Source: Coix lacryma-jobi var. lacryma-jobi (lineage: Eukaryota; Streptophyta; Magnoliopsida; Poales; Poaceae). Taken from it: a stretch of DNA of 64,000 nucleotides. This document shows positions 43,701 to 55,000 of this stretch, one piece after another. The position numbers were made by a program, and so were the translations under genes. The stretch covers positions 88,547,104-88,611,103 of the forward strand of contig CM019823.1 in assembly GCA_009763385.1 (NCBI GenBank). The letters run 5' to 3'. Position 1 is the first letter of the stretch; every line of letters starts with the position of its first letter. Below the pieces are notes generated by a model that worked only from the letters and a program-made list of their open reading frames with translations, made no database searches and was not told where the DNA came from.

Positions 43701-46423
43701 TCTCAGGCTATCACCAGATCTGGATGAATGAAGAAGACGAAGAAAAAACAAGCTTTATCACACCCTCGGGCACCTTTTGCTTCCGAAGGATGGCAGAAGG
43801 TTTGAAAAATGCAGGCTCAACCTTCGCTCGCATGACCTCCGAAGTTTTCAAGGACGAGCATGCTGTCTCCGCCTATGTCGACGACCTAGTCGTTCAGAGT
43901 GAACTAAAAGAGAACCACATACCAGACTTATCGAGGGTATTCAGCAACCTCCGGTCCGCCGGACTGAAACTAAACCCAGAAAAATGTGTTTTCGGGGTAA
44001 GCGAAGGTAAATTGCTAGGTTGCATCGTCTCAGCCAGAGGAATCGAAGCCAACCCTGAGAAGATTGATGCCATCATGAACATGGAACCTCCGACGACCAA
44101 GAAAAGCTCAGCGTCTGACCGGTCGGTTGGCAGCACTTAGCAGATTCATCTCAAGATCCGCAGAGAGCGGGTTACCCTTTTTCGAAACACTCAGAAGCAA
44201 CGCTCCATTCAACTGGGGTCCCCAGCAGCAAAAGGCCTTCGAGGAGTTGAAAAAGTATCTGACCAGCTTGACTGCCCTAACCAGCCCAAGCAAGGGAGAC
44301 TTATTGTTACTCTACGTCGCAGCTTCGCCACACGCTGCAAGCGCAGTCCTCATCAAGGAGCTCCGCGAAAACAACAAAACCAGACAAGCCCAATCTACTA
44401 TGTTTCAGAAACCCTCGAAGGCCCAAAGAGAAATTATTCAGAGCTTGAGAAAATAGCATACGCCGTCGTCATGGCATCAAGAAAGCTCAAGAACTATTTC
44501 CAGGCGCACGAGATACATGTACCTTCGACGTACCCTCTCGAGAACATTTTCAAAAACAACGAAGCCGTTGGAAGAATAGCAAAATGGGCAGTCGAGCTTA
44601 ACAGTTATGCTGTAACCTTCGTTGGCAGAACAGCGATCAAATCACAAGTGCTGGCTGATTTCATAGCAGAATGGACACCCGACCCTCGCCCCGGTGAGCT
44701 GCTGCAGCAGGACCAGTTTTGGATCGTTTACGTCGACGGGGCCTGGGGTGCAACTGGAGCCGGTGCCTCGGCCATTCTAATCTCGCCTTCCGGGTCGAAG
44801 CTTAAGATACGCACGAAGGCTGGACTTCAAATGCACAAACAACTCCGCTGAATATGAGGCTGTGATTCTGGCACTTTCAAGGTTGCGATCGTTATCAGTC
44901 CGAAGGGCACTCATCAACACAGACTCTCAAGTCATTGCGGGGCACATTGAAAAGAACTACAAAGCAAAAGATCCAGAGCTTCAAAAGTATTTTCAATATG
45001 TACGAAGGTTAGAATCTTTCTTCCTCGGCATAACCGTAAAAGCAATATCGAGGACTGAAAACAGCGAAGCAGATTGCTTAGCCAAAGCAGCCGCGCAGCA
45101 GCTACAGCTCCCTCCGGACGTGTTCTACGAGGTTTCCACTCGGTCAGCCTTCGAAGCTTCCGAAATCAGCATCAAGCTGATCAACACAATTCAGTGCGAG
45201 GATTGGAGAGCACCTATCATGGCCTACATCAAAGGACTCCATGAACCCAGCTCCAAAGAAGAAGAGAACAGACTAAAGCAAAGAGTGCGAGGGTACAAGA
45301 TTGTGGATAACACCTTGTTCAAAGCTTCGGTAACCTCACCTTGGCTCAAGTGCGTGTCACAGTCCGAAGGTAACGACATTCTCAAACTCATCCACGAAGG
45401 TATATGTGGTTCACACAATGGCCCGAGGGCACTAGTAGGAAAGGCTTTCCGGCAAGGTTTCTACTGGCCAACTGCGCTGAGAGATGCTGAAACCATCGTC
45501 AAGAAGTGCGAAGGTTGTCAACTGACAGCAAAAAACCAAAACACCCCAGGGGCTCCCACAACCCTCATATGCCCAACCTGGCCTCTACAAAGGTGGGCAA
45601 TGGATCTCGTGGGCCCACTACCGACGGCTCCGGGGAACCTTCGCTATGCAGTGGTAGCCGTGGAATATTTCACCAAATGGACCGAAACAAGACCGCTGTC
45701 CTCCATAACCTCCCTCGCAGTAAAAAGGTTTTTCTGGCAGCAGATAGTTTGTCGCTTCGGAGTCCCCCAACATCTAACCGTCGACAACGGCACCCAGTTT
45801 GACAGCGAGGTTTTCAAAGAATTCTGTGCACAAATCGGAACAATTCTATGCTTCGCCTCAGTCCGACACCCGCAGTCCAACGGTCTAGTCGAAAGAGCCA
45901 ACGCAACAATCTTCCAATCCATATCCAAAAAATTGCAAGGCAGACCCAAAGGCAAATGGGCAGACGAGCTAACTGCAGTCACCTGGTCTCACAATACCTC
46001 CAATGCAGAGCAACCAAATTCACACCCTTCAAACTTTTGTTCGGCGAAGAAGCCGTGTTACCAGAGGAGCTAAAATACGTTTCACCAAGAACAACCCTCG
46101 CAAGTGATGAGCCAGCCAAGCTAACTGACAAAGACTTGCTAGAAGAAACAAGATGCAGCGCAGTTCACAACCTTCGCAAGTATCAGGAAGAGACCAAAAA
46201 AGGGAGAGATAAAAAGGTCAGAATCAAAAACCTGCAGAAGGGTGACCTCGTCCTCATCCGTAAACAAAACGCCAGCATGGCCGGAAAGTTCCAGCCTAAG
46301 TGGACAGGCCCGTTCCTGATCGCAGAATGCAATCGCCCAGGCTCTTTCCACCTCTCCGACAGCGAAGGCAATATCCTACCACACACCTGGAACATAGACG
46401 ACCTTCGCAAATTCTACCCATAG
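40725..46423 (+). pseudogene. gag-pol of Tat copy 2, frame broken by indels
   Basis: The ATG at 40725 (MAGNRRALSTRD) starts 15 bases after the primer site, and the stop is TAG at 46421-46423. Domains follow copy 1: coiled-coil gag, CHFCGMGKGHTTKQC knuckle (about 42069-42113), protease DTGSS (42749-42763), RT YVDD (43874-43885), RNase H 1 (about 44290-44600), archaeal-type RNase H (VYVDGAWGATGAG, about 44728-44766) and integrase with CEGC, DLVGP, VDNGTQF and LVERAN (45500-45905). RT and integrase copy and insert the element; the second RNase H is a Tat-lineage trait. Breaks include a one-base loss near 41400, a change near 41875, one in CCCC near 43163 and several in RT and RNase H. All key catalytic motifs remain readable. 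Confidence 0.88.
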
Positions 46424-46699
46424 CGGAGCCTTAGCGAGCCCTCGCGTTATGTAATCTTTGTCACATACTATGTTATCTACACTCATGTACTTGACAAAAA
46501 CAGGAGCTGCACTCTTTTTCCTTACGAAGGGGCGTAAGGTTTTTTAATGAGGCAGTATCCAAAGCATTAATACAGGCTAGAACCCCAAAAAAGCAAAATC
46601 TCCAACCCTCTACTCCCAAGCATCGAAAAAGCGGACCTCTTTCAAGAGCGCTACATTCGATGAAAACCTGCTAAGATTGCTTCGAAAAACATTCCTTTT

Positions 46700-47130
46700 C
46701 TTTTCAAAGCAAACTTCACCTCCGCCTAAAACAAGAGGGGAGGAAAGTCGAGCACCCTGGCACAAACGACAGGGGCTCGCAAAAAGCAAACTCACCTCCG
46801 CCTAAATAAGGGGAGGAAAGTCGAGCACCCTGGCACAAACGACAGGGGCTCGCAAAAAGCAAACTCACCTCCGCCTAAGATAAAGGGGAGGAAAGTCGAG
46901 CACCCTGGCACAAACGACAGGGGCTCGCAAAAGCAAACTCACCTCCGCCTAAGATAAGGGGAGGAAAGTCGAGCACCCTGGCACAAACGACAGGGGCTCG
47001 CAAAAAGCAAACTCACCTCCGCCTAAACAAGGGAGGCGGAAAGTCCAAAAGAGTCAGCACCTGGCACAAACGACAGGGGCTCGCAAAAAAGCAAACTTCA
47101 CCTCCGCAGAAATAAGGGAGGGGCGAAGTC
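46700..47130 (+). repeat. Tandem array C of Tat copy 2, about 5 units
   Basis: The complement of array C in copy 1, with CACAAACGACAGGGGCTCGC in each unit of 68-84 bp. Confidence 0.9.
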
Positions 47131-47149
47131 CAAAAAGTCGAGCATTCTC

Positions 47150-47710
47150 GCACAAGCAAGCCAGGCCTCGGGCGAGCGCGATTAACCGCGCCGCCCGAGC
47201 CCTCCAAGCCAGGCCTCGGGCGGGCCGCTTCCCCGTCTCGCCCGAGCCTCCAAGCCAGGCTCGGGCGGGCCCACATTCTCCGTCTCGCCCGAGCCTTCAA
47301 GCCAGGCCTCGGCGGGGCCACATTCTCCGTCTCGCCCGAGCCCTCCAAGCCAGGCCTCGGGCGGGCCCACATTCTCCGTCTCGCCCGAGCCCTCCAAGCC
47401 AGGCCTCGGGCGGGCCCACATTCTCCGTCTCGCCCGAGCCCTCCAAGCCAGGCCTCGGGCGGGCCCACATTCTCCGTCTCGCCCGAGCCCTCCAAGCCAG
47501 GCCTCGGGCGGGCCCACATTCTCCGTCTCGCCCGAGCCCTCCAAGCCAGGCCTCGGGCGGGCCACATTCTCCGTCTCGCCCGAGCCCCCAAGCCAGGCCT
47601 CGGGCGGGCCCACATTCTCCGTCTCGCCAGAGCCCTCCAAGCCAGGCCTCGGGCGGGCCCACTTCTCCGTCTCGCAGAGCCCTCCAAGCCAGGCCTCAGA
47701 CGGGTGCATT
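47150..47710 (+). repeat. Tandem array B of Tat copy 2, about 12 units of 49 bp
   Basis: Units of CCAAGCCAGGCCTCGGGCGG plus CCCACATTCTCCGTCTCGCC. Because 49 is not a multiple of three, minus-strand frames cycle through three peptide versions. The long Gly/Arg/Pro-rich open frames here are therefore artefacts. Confidence 0.95.
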
Positions 47711-47879
47711 TTCTCCCGCCTCGCCCGACCAATGTGGCACCCTCGTCCAGCAGAGTCTCGGCATAGCAAACTATCACACCGATTTTGCAAATCGCAAAAT
47801 CCAAACCATCGACCCTCGTAACACCCTCGAAAAGTGACTATAGACAAAGGGTCACTATCCTTCCAAGTCAACATGATTT

Positions 47880-48460
47880 AAAAGCAGTGCGCAGCCTCGC
47901 TAAAAGAAAAAGGGGGCGTCGCTGCTTTTTCAAAACAAGCTCACACGAGCAAGTGCGCGAGCCTCGCTAAAAGAAAAAGGGGGCGTCGCTGTTTTTTCAA
48001 AACAAGCTCACACGAGCAAGTGCGCGAGCCTCGCTAAAAGAAAAAGGGGGCGTCGCTGTTTTTTCAAAACAAGCTCATACGAGCAAGTGCGCGAGCCTCG
48101 CTAAAAGAAAAAGGGGGGGCGTCGCTGTTTTTCAAAACAAGCTCACACGAGCAAGTGCGCGAGCCTCGCTAAAAGAAAAAGGGGGCGTCGCTGTTTTTTC
48201 AAAACAAGCTCACACGAGCAAGTGCGCGAGCCTCGCTAAAAGAAAAAGGGGGCGTCGCTGTTTTTCAAAACAAGCTCACACGAGCAAGTGCGCGAGCCTC
48301 GCTAAAAGAAAAAGGGGGCGTCGCTGTTTTTTCAAAACAAGCTCACACGAGCAAGTGCGCGAGCCTCGCTAAAAGAAAAAGGGGGCGTCGCTGTTTTTTC
48401 AAAACAAGCTTGCACGAGCAAGTGCGCGAGCCTCGCTAAAAGATAAAGCAGGGCGTCGCT
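47880..48460 (+). repeat. Tandem array A of Tat copy 2, about 9 units of 66-68 bp
   Basis: Units of GCGCGAGCCTCGCTAAAAG, then AAAAAGGGGGCGTCGCTG and CAAAACAAGCTCACACGAG. It has half the unit number of copy 1, so the array changes length quickly. Confidence 0.95.
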
Positions 48461-48647
48461 GTTAAAAAAAATAACAATATAAGAAACGTCAAGTAGCACA
48501 GCAAACATGGCACACAACCCATACGTTTTTTCTCATACCGTTACAAAACAACGTTACAACAACGAACATATCCCAAAATAAAAATCTTTACAAGGAACCA
48601 CCGCTCCCCTCAATCAACACCAAATCATCCAAACTTCGGCCTCCACC

Positions 48648-51600
48648 TCAAACCCCCCTCCACTGGAACCAGGGGTCCCACAACAAAGGAGCTGCAGGGA
48701 CAATTGGCAGCTCCCCGGGTAAAACCCTCGCCCTATACATGTACCTATGCCTCGTCTCATTAACTTCCGAAGGTTCTTCCTTCGGGATCACAAGCGCCCC
48801 ATCCGAACCAACTTCAAGCTCCCTTTGCCCGAACAAATATTCCAAAGCTGCGTTCTCGTCAATATCATCATCACCGCCAGCTTGCGAGGTCGAAGAAGAC
48901 CCAAACAAATAACGATCGGCTTGGCGGTCTGTATAGTCTGTTTCGCGCCAAAATCGACTCGACCTACTATTTTTTAAATCATATCTCCGCACCTTCGACC
49001 ACCAAAAACGTTCAAAGGAAAGCGAAGGATATTTAAACCTAGCGCGAGCCCACGATTCACCAGTTATAAAAACATCTTGGTAGTTCAACATCAGCGGAGT
49101 CACGTCGAATACGTCTAGCACGGTTCCGTCAGGAACCTGCATGTTGCACAAAATACGAGATGTCTCAGCCTCGTCAAGTCTTTACAAACAACCATAGTAT
49201 CTACAAAAAGGCCTCCCTCGCCCCAACAAACCCAGGCATCACACCTGCCCAGCTTCCCCTCGGTTGATATCCAAACCCTCGCCAGCGGCGACAGTCGAGG
49301 TCCCAGCTGACGCCTCCTCCGCCGTGGGTTCCTCCGCAGCAGCCTCGACATTCGCCGCAGTCTCCTCTTCCATCGCCGTCGCCCGCGCAGCATCTCCTTC
49401 AACAATCGGCACACCCCCAGTCAACGCCTCGATCTCGGCGAGCGTAACCCCCGCACAGCTTGGCTCAGGGGCGGCTTCGGAGTCACCCCTCGCTGCAACT
49501 TCCGCAGGCGGCGAGGGCATGCATCTCGTCGAGCCTATAAGCAAAACAAAAGACAAACCTCGCCAAAATCAACAAACAACCCCTCTAAAACAAAGCAACA
49601 AAATCAAAACTTAAAAAAAAATGCAAACCTGGCGCGTAGCCTCGGCAGCTTCTTCGAAGGCGAGAGCTCGGCCACCTCCGGAGATCCAAAACTTGCGAAG
49701 CAAACGCATCGCACAGTTCCGAACTTCTGCGTCATCAACCTTCATCTGGCGAACCTCTTCAACCGACGGAAAGAACACTGGCTCGGCCTTTTGACCTTGC
49801 GAAGATGATCACAATCCGCCAGTCGAAGCGTGCTCGCCATTGCCAAGGCCCCGGCGTAGCCACCAAAATCGGCTGCATTGGAAACTAGCGAGCTAAACAC
49901 ATCAAGCTCGTTTCCAGCCAGCCCTCGAAGGCCTCTGCATCAGCTGCAGGCAATGGCTCTCCGGCTGAGCCCCAGCCTCGGTCAGACAACAATCAAGTTT
50001 ACGTTTGACGTTCTCCATGCTCGTTCGCCAAGATTTTTTCAAATCACCTAGCCGACCCTCGGCCTCAGCCAAAGCTTGTCTTTTTCCTTTCCCCGCGGCA
50101 ATCAGATCAGCATTACGCTTCGCCAGCTCAACCGCCTCCTCTCGAGCCTTCGCGGCCTTCTCCGAAGCAATCTTCACTTCATTTTCTTTGTTCTCTAGGC
50201 TCCGCGCCAGTTTGCTATTCTCCTTCTCAAGTTCAGTATATGGTTCCTCATAAACTCCATGTCGGAGCTAACCTTCCGCCTCGCTGAGCGGTTCAAGAGC
50301 ATCAGCTCCGCCAACTTGACGTCAACGTCATCAAAGGTGTCGCCAACCGCTTGATCTGCAAGAAGAACCTCCGCCTCCGGCACACAAATGCGGCCGAAGA
50401 TCCGGCCTAGAAAACGCCTTTCCTCCGGGCTACACTGCAAGTGGCAATCCCGAAGGTCCGGACTGGTGAACAGTGCAGTCGCCGGATCAGAAATCCCAAG
50501 CTTCTTAGCATATTCCGGGAGGCTCGACCGGCTAGCCTCGCCAAACGGCCTTTTTCCCCGGGATCGCGCAGAGTCAAGTTCCCCATCAAACTCAGACCCC
50601 TCCACCCAAAGGTGCGAGCCCGCAAAGCTGGGAACCGCACCTCGTCGAGGGCTACCTGGCTCAATATCTTGTGCAATTCAATTGCGCCCTGGGCAACCAT
50701 CGCACCAACACTAGGCGAGGCTCCGCCTCCAATAGACACCTCCTCATCCGTGTCATGCCCTTCAATAGAACCCTCGCTGCCCTCATCAGACGAACCCTCG
50801 TCCGTCTCCCCCTCCTTTGCGTCCTTCTCCTCCACCTCATCATCATCAGATTCATCCTCGTCGCCCGAAGTCTGGACCAAAGCGCCGATCCCTCCAACGC
50901 GAGGCACGCGTCCCCCGACTGAACCGGCACCCCGGCCGCTCCGAGCTACGGCCAAGGAAGAAGTGCCCGCAGCAACAGAGCCAGCAGCGACCTTCATCGC
51001 AAGCACCTTCGCTCGGCCACCAGCTCCGCCACGGCCTCGACCACGGCCTCTCTTCGGCCGAGAGACGATCTCCGTTCCTCCCGAAGCCGTACGCTTCTCT
51101 TCTTCGGCGCGTCGTCGCTCGAAGGAGCGGGCCAGTCGGCGTACCGAATACCAAGAATGTCAAACATTCTGTTCACTCGACCTTCGCCGCCCACCAAGCT
51201 ATGGATAGCCTTCACTTCCAGTGGGGAAAGCTTCCCACGAGCTCGTCCGTCCACTGCTGAACTCGTTTGAAAACAGCTTCGTTCCCGTCCTCGCGCCTCG
51301 GAAATTTCTTAAGAGTTTTTCCCAAACCTTCTCCAGATCCAAACTAGGTTTCTTCAAGCCCTACCTTCGTACCTTGGGTCATTCTCCACAACGAACCAAG
51401 TCCGCCTCCGGCCAAGAGGCCAAATCTTGGCACAGCAATATTCCTCCACTAAATCACGCGCACACTGAGAACGCGCAACGACCCTCAGGCAATCAACAGC
51501 AGCATGGGCCTCGATGCTCATCTTAGCTTCGGCGCCCACATCTCCAAGCACTGGAAGCTCGCCGCAAAGCTCGGAGCTGTCACTGAGTTTGTAATAGAAC

Positions 51601-52136
51601 CAGAACTCCTGCCACCCGCTGCTCCACTTGTTCTTCTGCGCTTGCACCGGCAGCTCCGCGCCGGCGCGATGGCAAAAAGTGTACACCGCAAATTGTCCAA
51701 GGCTGGTCTTGCCCTCGCTGTCCGTAATCTTGCGAGGCTGCATGTGAACGCGATGAGTGCGAACAAAACCCTCGACATGAGGGACAACCCCCTGAGACCT
51801 GCAGGCCCAGACGTAGACCGACATCTTTGTGAAGCAAGAAGGCGTAAGCTGATGAAACCGCAGGTTGAACCTCCGCAGGACCGAAGTCACGAAGGAGTCA
51901 GCTGGGAAGCGAAGGCCAGCCGAAAAGAACTCTTCAAACACCACAACCTCATCTGCGTCCGGCTTCGGCACGGTCTCCCCACTGCTGGCCCTCGCCTTGC
52001 CTTCCTCAACCCAGCCCCACCGCACATAAGATGCAATCTCACTTGCGCAAACCCGGCTAAGACCAAACTCGAAGGTAATCCCCTCATCCGCGGCTGTGGG
52101 AGAAACAGCGCGAGCAGTTTGCTTCAACCTAGCCAT
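48648..52136 (-). pseudogene. Antisense gene of Tat copy 2 (PF04195-like), three exons, frameshifted
   Basis: The ATG at 52136 (MARLKQTARAVSP) matches the start in copy 1. Inferred exons are 52136-49629, 49534-49245 and 49136-48648. The introns at 49535-49628 and 49137-49244 sit at the same places as in copy 1. The N-terminal 260 residues are intact and carry the PF04195-like region (EEFFSAGLRFPADSFV, HQLTPSCFTKMSVYVW, SSGWQEFWFYYK). Frameshifts near 51360, in the Gly/Arg-rich segment and early in exon 2 break the frame. Exon 3 (VPDGTVLDVFDVTPL to the stop) is intact and better preserved than in copy 1. Function unknown. Confidence 0.75.
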
Positions 52137-52282
52137 CTCTTTAGCTGCTAACGCTACCGAAGAACGAACGCCTGTCTCAACCCTCGCAGACAAGCTAAAA
52201 CAAACCTTCGCTACAAGCAAATTGCAACAGCAGGATGGCTATAGCAGCAGAGGGCACAATCAAAACTCCCCACTCACTCTTT

Positions 52283-52292
52283 CTATTATAGG
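52283..52292 (-). promoter_or_regulatory. TATA-like box of the antisense gene, Tat copy 2
   Basis: The minus strand reads CCTATAATAG, about 150 bp before the ATG at 52136. It aligns with CCTATAAAAGG of copy 1 but is weaker. Confidence 0.45.
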
Positions 52293-52490
52293 CCGGGAGA
52301 CGAGCCCTCACCCGACGAAGTCGGCACGACAACCAAAAAACGCGGCGCAAAAAAACGAAACAGGCTTCAATAGTATAAAACAACACCACAACGGCCCAGC
52401 CCAAAGCAGCCGCGGGCGTCGCTGCCGAGGGCCCCGTTTTTGTCCCCATTAAAAGGCGCTGCTTGGGCCTAAACACGGTCTTTTAGATCC

Positions 52491-52508
52491 AAGACAACGA
52501 GGGGCTAC
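52491..52508 (+). other. Polypurine-tract region of Tat copy 2
   Basis: AAGACAACGAGGGGCTAC immediately precedes the 3' LTR and is identical to the complement of the block at 23523-23540 in copy 1. Confidence 0.5.
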
Positions 52509-53150
52509 TGTGGGGGGGGAAAGGACCCTCGGCAGAAGCGCCGCTCGAACTGGTGCTCAAATTAGCCCTCGCGCACGCCTAGCGTCCTTGCGAGGTCCCT
52601 CTCCCATTGGAGACCGTTACCCTGACCCCCGGACGCGGGGTCAACCTCGTCGCTTTGTTGTACTTCCGTGCAGGTCTAAGGCGACGGTCGCACTGCAGGA
52701 GACCTTCGCTGGCTCACGACGCCACCTTCGCTGGGAGCGAAGGTCCAGGCAAGCGGCAAGCATGCGCTGCCCCAGAAGCAGCGAAGCCGAAGATCCGGCG
52801 AGCGCGGCCGGAAGGTCGAGACCGCCGCACCTCTCCCGAAGGTGAACAAGGGCCAGGTGGCGGCGCGCTGAAGTGTGGCCGATTAGGGTTTCCGCTTCAG
52901 CTGTGTATTTACGCTTTTGCCCTTCCTCCCTGCGCGGAGGCGAGGAATCTTTCCTGTACCCTTTTGTAATTTGGCCCGTGCCCCTTGGCATTCCCTATAA
53001 ATACCAAGGGGATGAACAGTGTAAAGGAGGATTTTTTGGGACTTTGAGCTCTTTCCACTTCCGTCTTACCTTCGCTACCGCATCCGACGCGTGGCCGCCT
53101 TCGCTCCTTCCCCTGCACAAGTGCGGAGGGGGGGCAAGCGCGTTCCAACA
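52509..53150 (+). repeat. 3' LTR of Tat copy 2, 642 bp
   Basis: TGTGGGGGG...GTTCCAACA. The TATA box CTATAAATACC is at 52995-53005. It pairs with 40051-40689. Confidence 0.92.
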
Positions 53151-53297
53151 GCGTTCATGGGATAGTGATGGATAAGAGTGGAATTCAAAAATAACATTCA
53201 TAAGAATGAAAACAAAAATAATGAAAAGATAGGACAAAAAGGAAAAGATAAAAGTGTGATTACAGGTTATACTTAAGAAGTGAAATGATCTACCGTT

Positions 53298-53314
53298 CCC
53301 CGGCAACGGCGCCA
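53298..53314 (-). other. Primer-binding site of the outer element
   Basis: The minus strand reads TGGCGCCGTTGCCGGGG, a full 17-base complement of the plant tRNA-Asp 3' end including CCA. It lies eight bases from the LTR. A second perfect copy lies inside the LTR at 53370-53386. Confidence 0.85.
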
Positions 53315-53322
53315 GAAATGCT

Positions 53323-54770
53323 TGTTGACACTTACTACCGTCGCTACCAAGAGTAGAGATAAACTCTATCCCCGGCAACGGCGCCAGAAATGCTTATGGT
53401 ATAAATTAACGCACACACTACTTTATCCGCAAGCGCACAGATAAAATCTACCGATGTAGCACTTCACCGGAATAACCCAGTTTAATATCGAACCCAAAGG
53501 AACGGATAGCGATGAGTCTCAAGTGTATAACCCCTGAGTGGCTAACGAGGACGGAGAATCTAGAAGCATAGAGGGGATCACTAAGGTTATCTAAATCTAA
53601 CTTAAGAGTGATATGTTTATTATTCTTAATGGGGAAGTTGCCATAAAAGGTTACAACAGAGTATGATTCTTTATGCAAATGTATAATCCTACCGGGCCTA
53701 CACACGGGTAGTGGACTATAGAAGAATGAAATGAACAAGGCTATAAGAGTCACCCTGCGAACTACCACTGTTACCGGCGTTATAGGAGGTATTTATGATG
53801 AGTTATCAAGTCTAAGCACCACGCTTACACTATCCAACTACTCTAACTCTAGCGCATCTAGAATTAAAGTACTCAAAAGAGTCACAAACCTTAAGAATAA
53901 TAAGAACAATAGCTCAAACTTAAATATAGATGTCGATTACCGAAACAATCGTTGAAGCGAGTCGATGAAGAACTTGAATCCACAGGTACAAGATGAAGAA
54001 GTGATCTGATAGGCCGGAGCTTCCTCTTGATCTCTTCCTCTCTCTTTCTAGTTCTTGAATAAGACTAGGTTCTAATCCTACTAGAGGGGTATCTAGTCTT
54101 CTACTTGATAGCTGGCTCCTGGTTACAACTAGATGAACTAGATCTAATTCTAGATGAACTAGAAGAGATTCATCTAGAGGGACCTCTACTTCTACATTGG
54201 AACCTAATTTCTGATGTGGAGATTGAATAATGAAGAGGGAGATGGCTGGAGAGGGGGGTCTGAGGTTGCTTATATAGCCCTGCGGGATCAACCACAATCG
54301 TTAGATCAAAACCGACTTCAGGGGACGGTGGAGACGAGTCCTAGGGTCGGTGGGAGGAGGAAGCTTGCAGAAGACGGAAGCGAAAGGCCTCCGTGGCCCG
54401 AACGGTCGGTCTCCATGTGGGACCGGTCGGTCGGCCCAGTAGGCCCACGTGGTGGCCCGCCTCGTGGTGTCTTCTAGATCCTTCTTGTGCAGATTTCGTT
54501 GCGAAATAATAACTTTTCATCCGGGGATCCGAATATAGCCAATGATATGTCCGTTTCGATCGTCTCGAGAGCTCTTCGCAATGGTGTACTCCAATTCATC
54601 ACTTGAGATACTTTTATATGGTAAAAACATGGATGTCCTACAAAACAAGTGAGAGCACCAAAACTCGTGGAACTTGTTAGTTTCAAACCCTACACTATGT
54701 TTTGTGATTCATTTAGTGTCATTTCATGGAATAGTTGATGGTTAATTATGAGCATTAGTGAGCATCAACA
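53323..54770 (-). repeat. Right (5') LTR of the outer element, 1448 bp
   Basis: It begins TGTTGACACTTACTACC and ends GAGCATCAACA. Its first 72 bp (53323-53394) form a module holding an extra primer-binding site before the remainder of the LTR. The TATA box GGCTATATAAGC on the minus strand is at 54267-54278. Confidence 0.9.
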
Positions 54771-54904
54771 CCAGGGCCCATATAATTATGGTTGTATTGA
54801 TGTAGAACCCTAGTGGTCTCATATCAACAGTGATGTTCATTGCTGATTGTCTATGGTTATCAAACTAATCAAACTATCTGATCACATCACACGGTTTCTC
54901 TTGG

Positions 54905-55000
54905 CTACTGTCGCCTGCCAGCGGCCAGGTACTGGTGAGCCCTGACAAGCTCTTCTCTAAATCGGGCCAAGTATAGCCGGACGTTCTTGCGGTCCAGAGA
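54905..55000 (-). pseudogene. GT61 glycosyltransferase C-terminal fragment
   Basis: The minus strand encodes RKNVRLYLARFREELVRAHQ and ends AAGRRQ before a TAG. This is the extreme C-terminus of GT61 enzymes and a second copy relative to 17880-18840. It is joined in a different frame to a LINE fragment on its upstream side, the junction being at about 54990-55000. Confidence 0.65.

Larger units (their letters stand above)
40051..53150 (+). mobile_element. Tat-lineage LTR retrotransposon, copy 2 (13.1 kb), TSD GCGTT
   Basis: The same family as copy 1 but in the opposite orientation. GCGTT flanks it at 40046-40050 and 53151-53155. Order on the plus strand: 5' LTR 40051-40689, primer-binding site 40693-40709, gag-pol 40725-46423, arrays C, B and A (46.7-48.46 kb), antisense gene on the minus strand (52136-48648) and 3' LTR 52509-53150. 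Its LTRs are clearly diverged from those of copy 1 in sequence, so the two are different subfamily members rather than a duplication. Confidence 0.92.
19502..54770 (-). mobile_element. Outer Athila-like LTR retrotransposon, 8.4 kb net, TSD CCAGG
   Basis: Both LTRs are present (19502-20946 and 53323-54770). CCAGG duplicates flank the whole at 19497-19501 and 54771-54775. The primer-binding site (53298-53314) is left of the right LTR and the polypurine tract (20947-20960) is right of the left LTR, so the element reads on the minus strand. Two Tat elements (22785-36535, 40051-53150) are nested in its interior. Subtracting them leaves about 8.4 kb. The only coding trace seen is a protease remnant near 37 kb. 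No RT or integrase was found, so it is probably non-autonomous. Confidence 0.9.

Noticed and set aside
40725..46423. Possible integrated pararetrovirus because of protease, RT and RNase H
   Set aside because: LTRs, TSD, a DDE integrase after RT, a second archaeal-type RNase H and a gag zinc knuckle fit a Tat-lineage Ty3/gypsy retrotransposon. No movement protein or other viral gene is seen.
47013..47874. Long Gly/Arg/Pro-rich open frames of 230-263 codons on the minus strand
   Set aside because: They run through the 49-bp tandem array, the peptide repeats change frame with each unit, and the counterpart frames in copy 1 (28742-29581) are not homologous proteins. They are by-products of the repeats.
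53298..53386. tRNA-Asp gene fragments
   Set aside because: Only the last 17 bases of the tRNA are matched, in the primer-binding orientation next to an LTR. No cloverleaf can be formed from the flanks.
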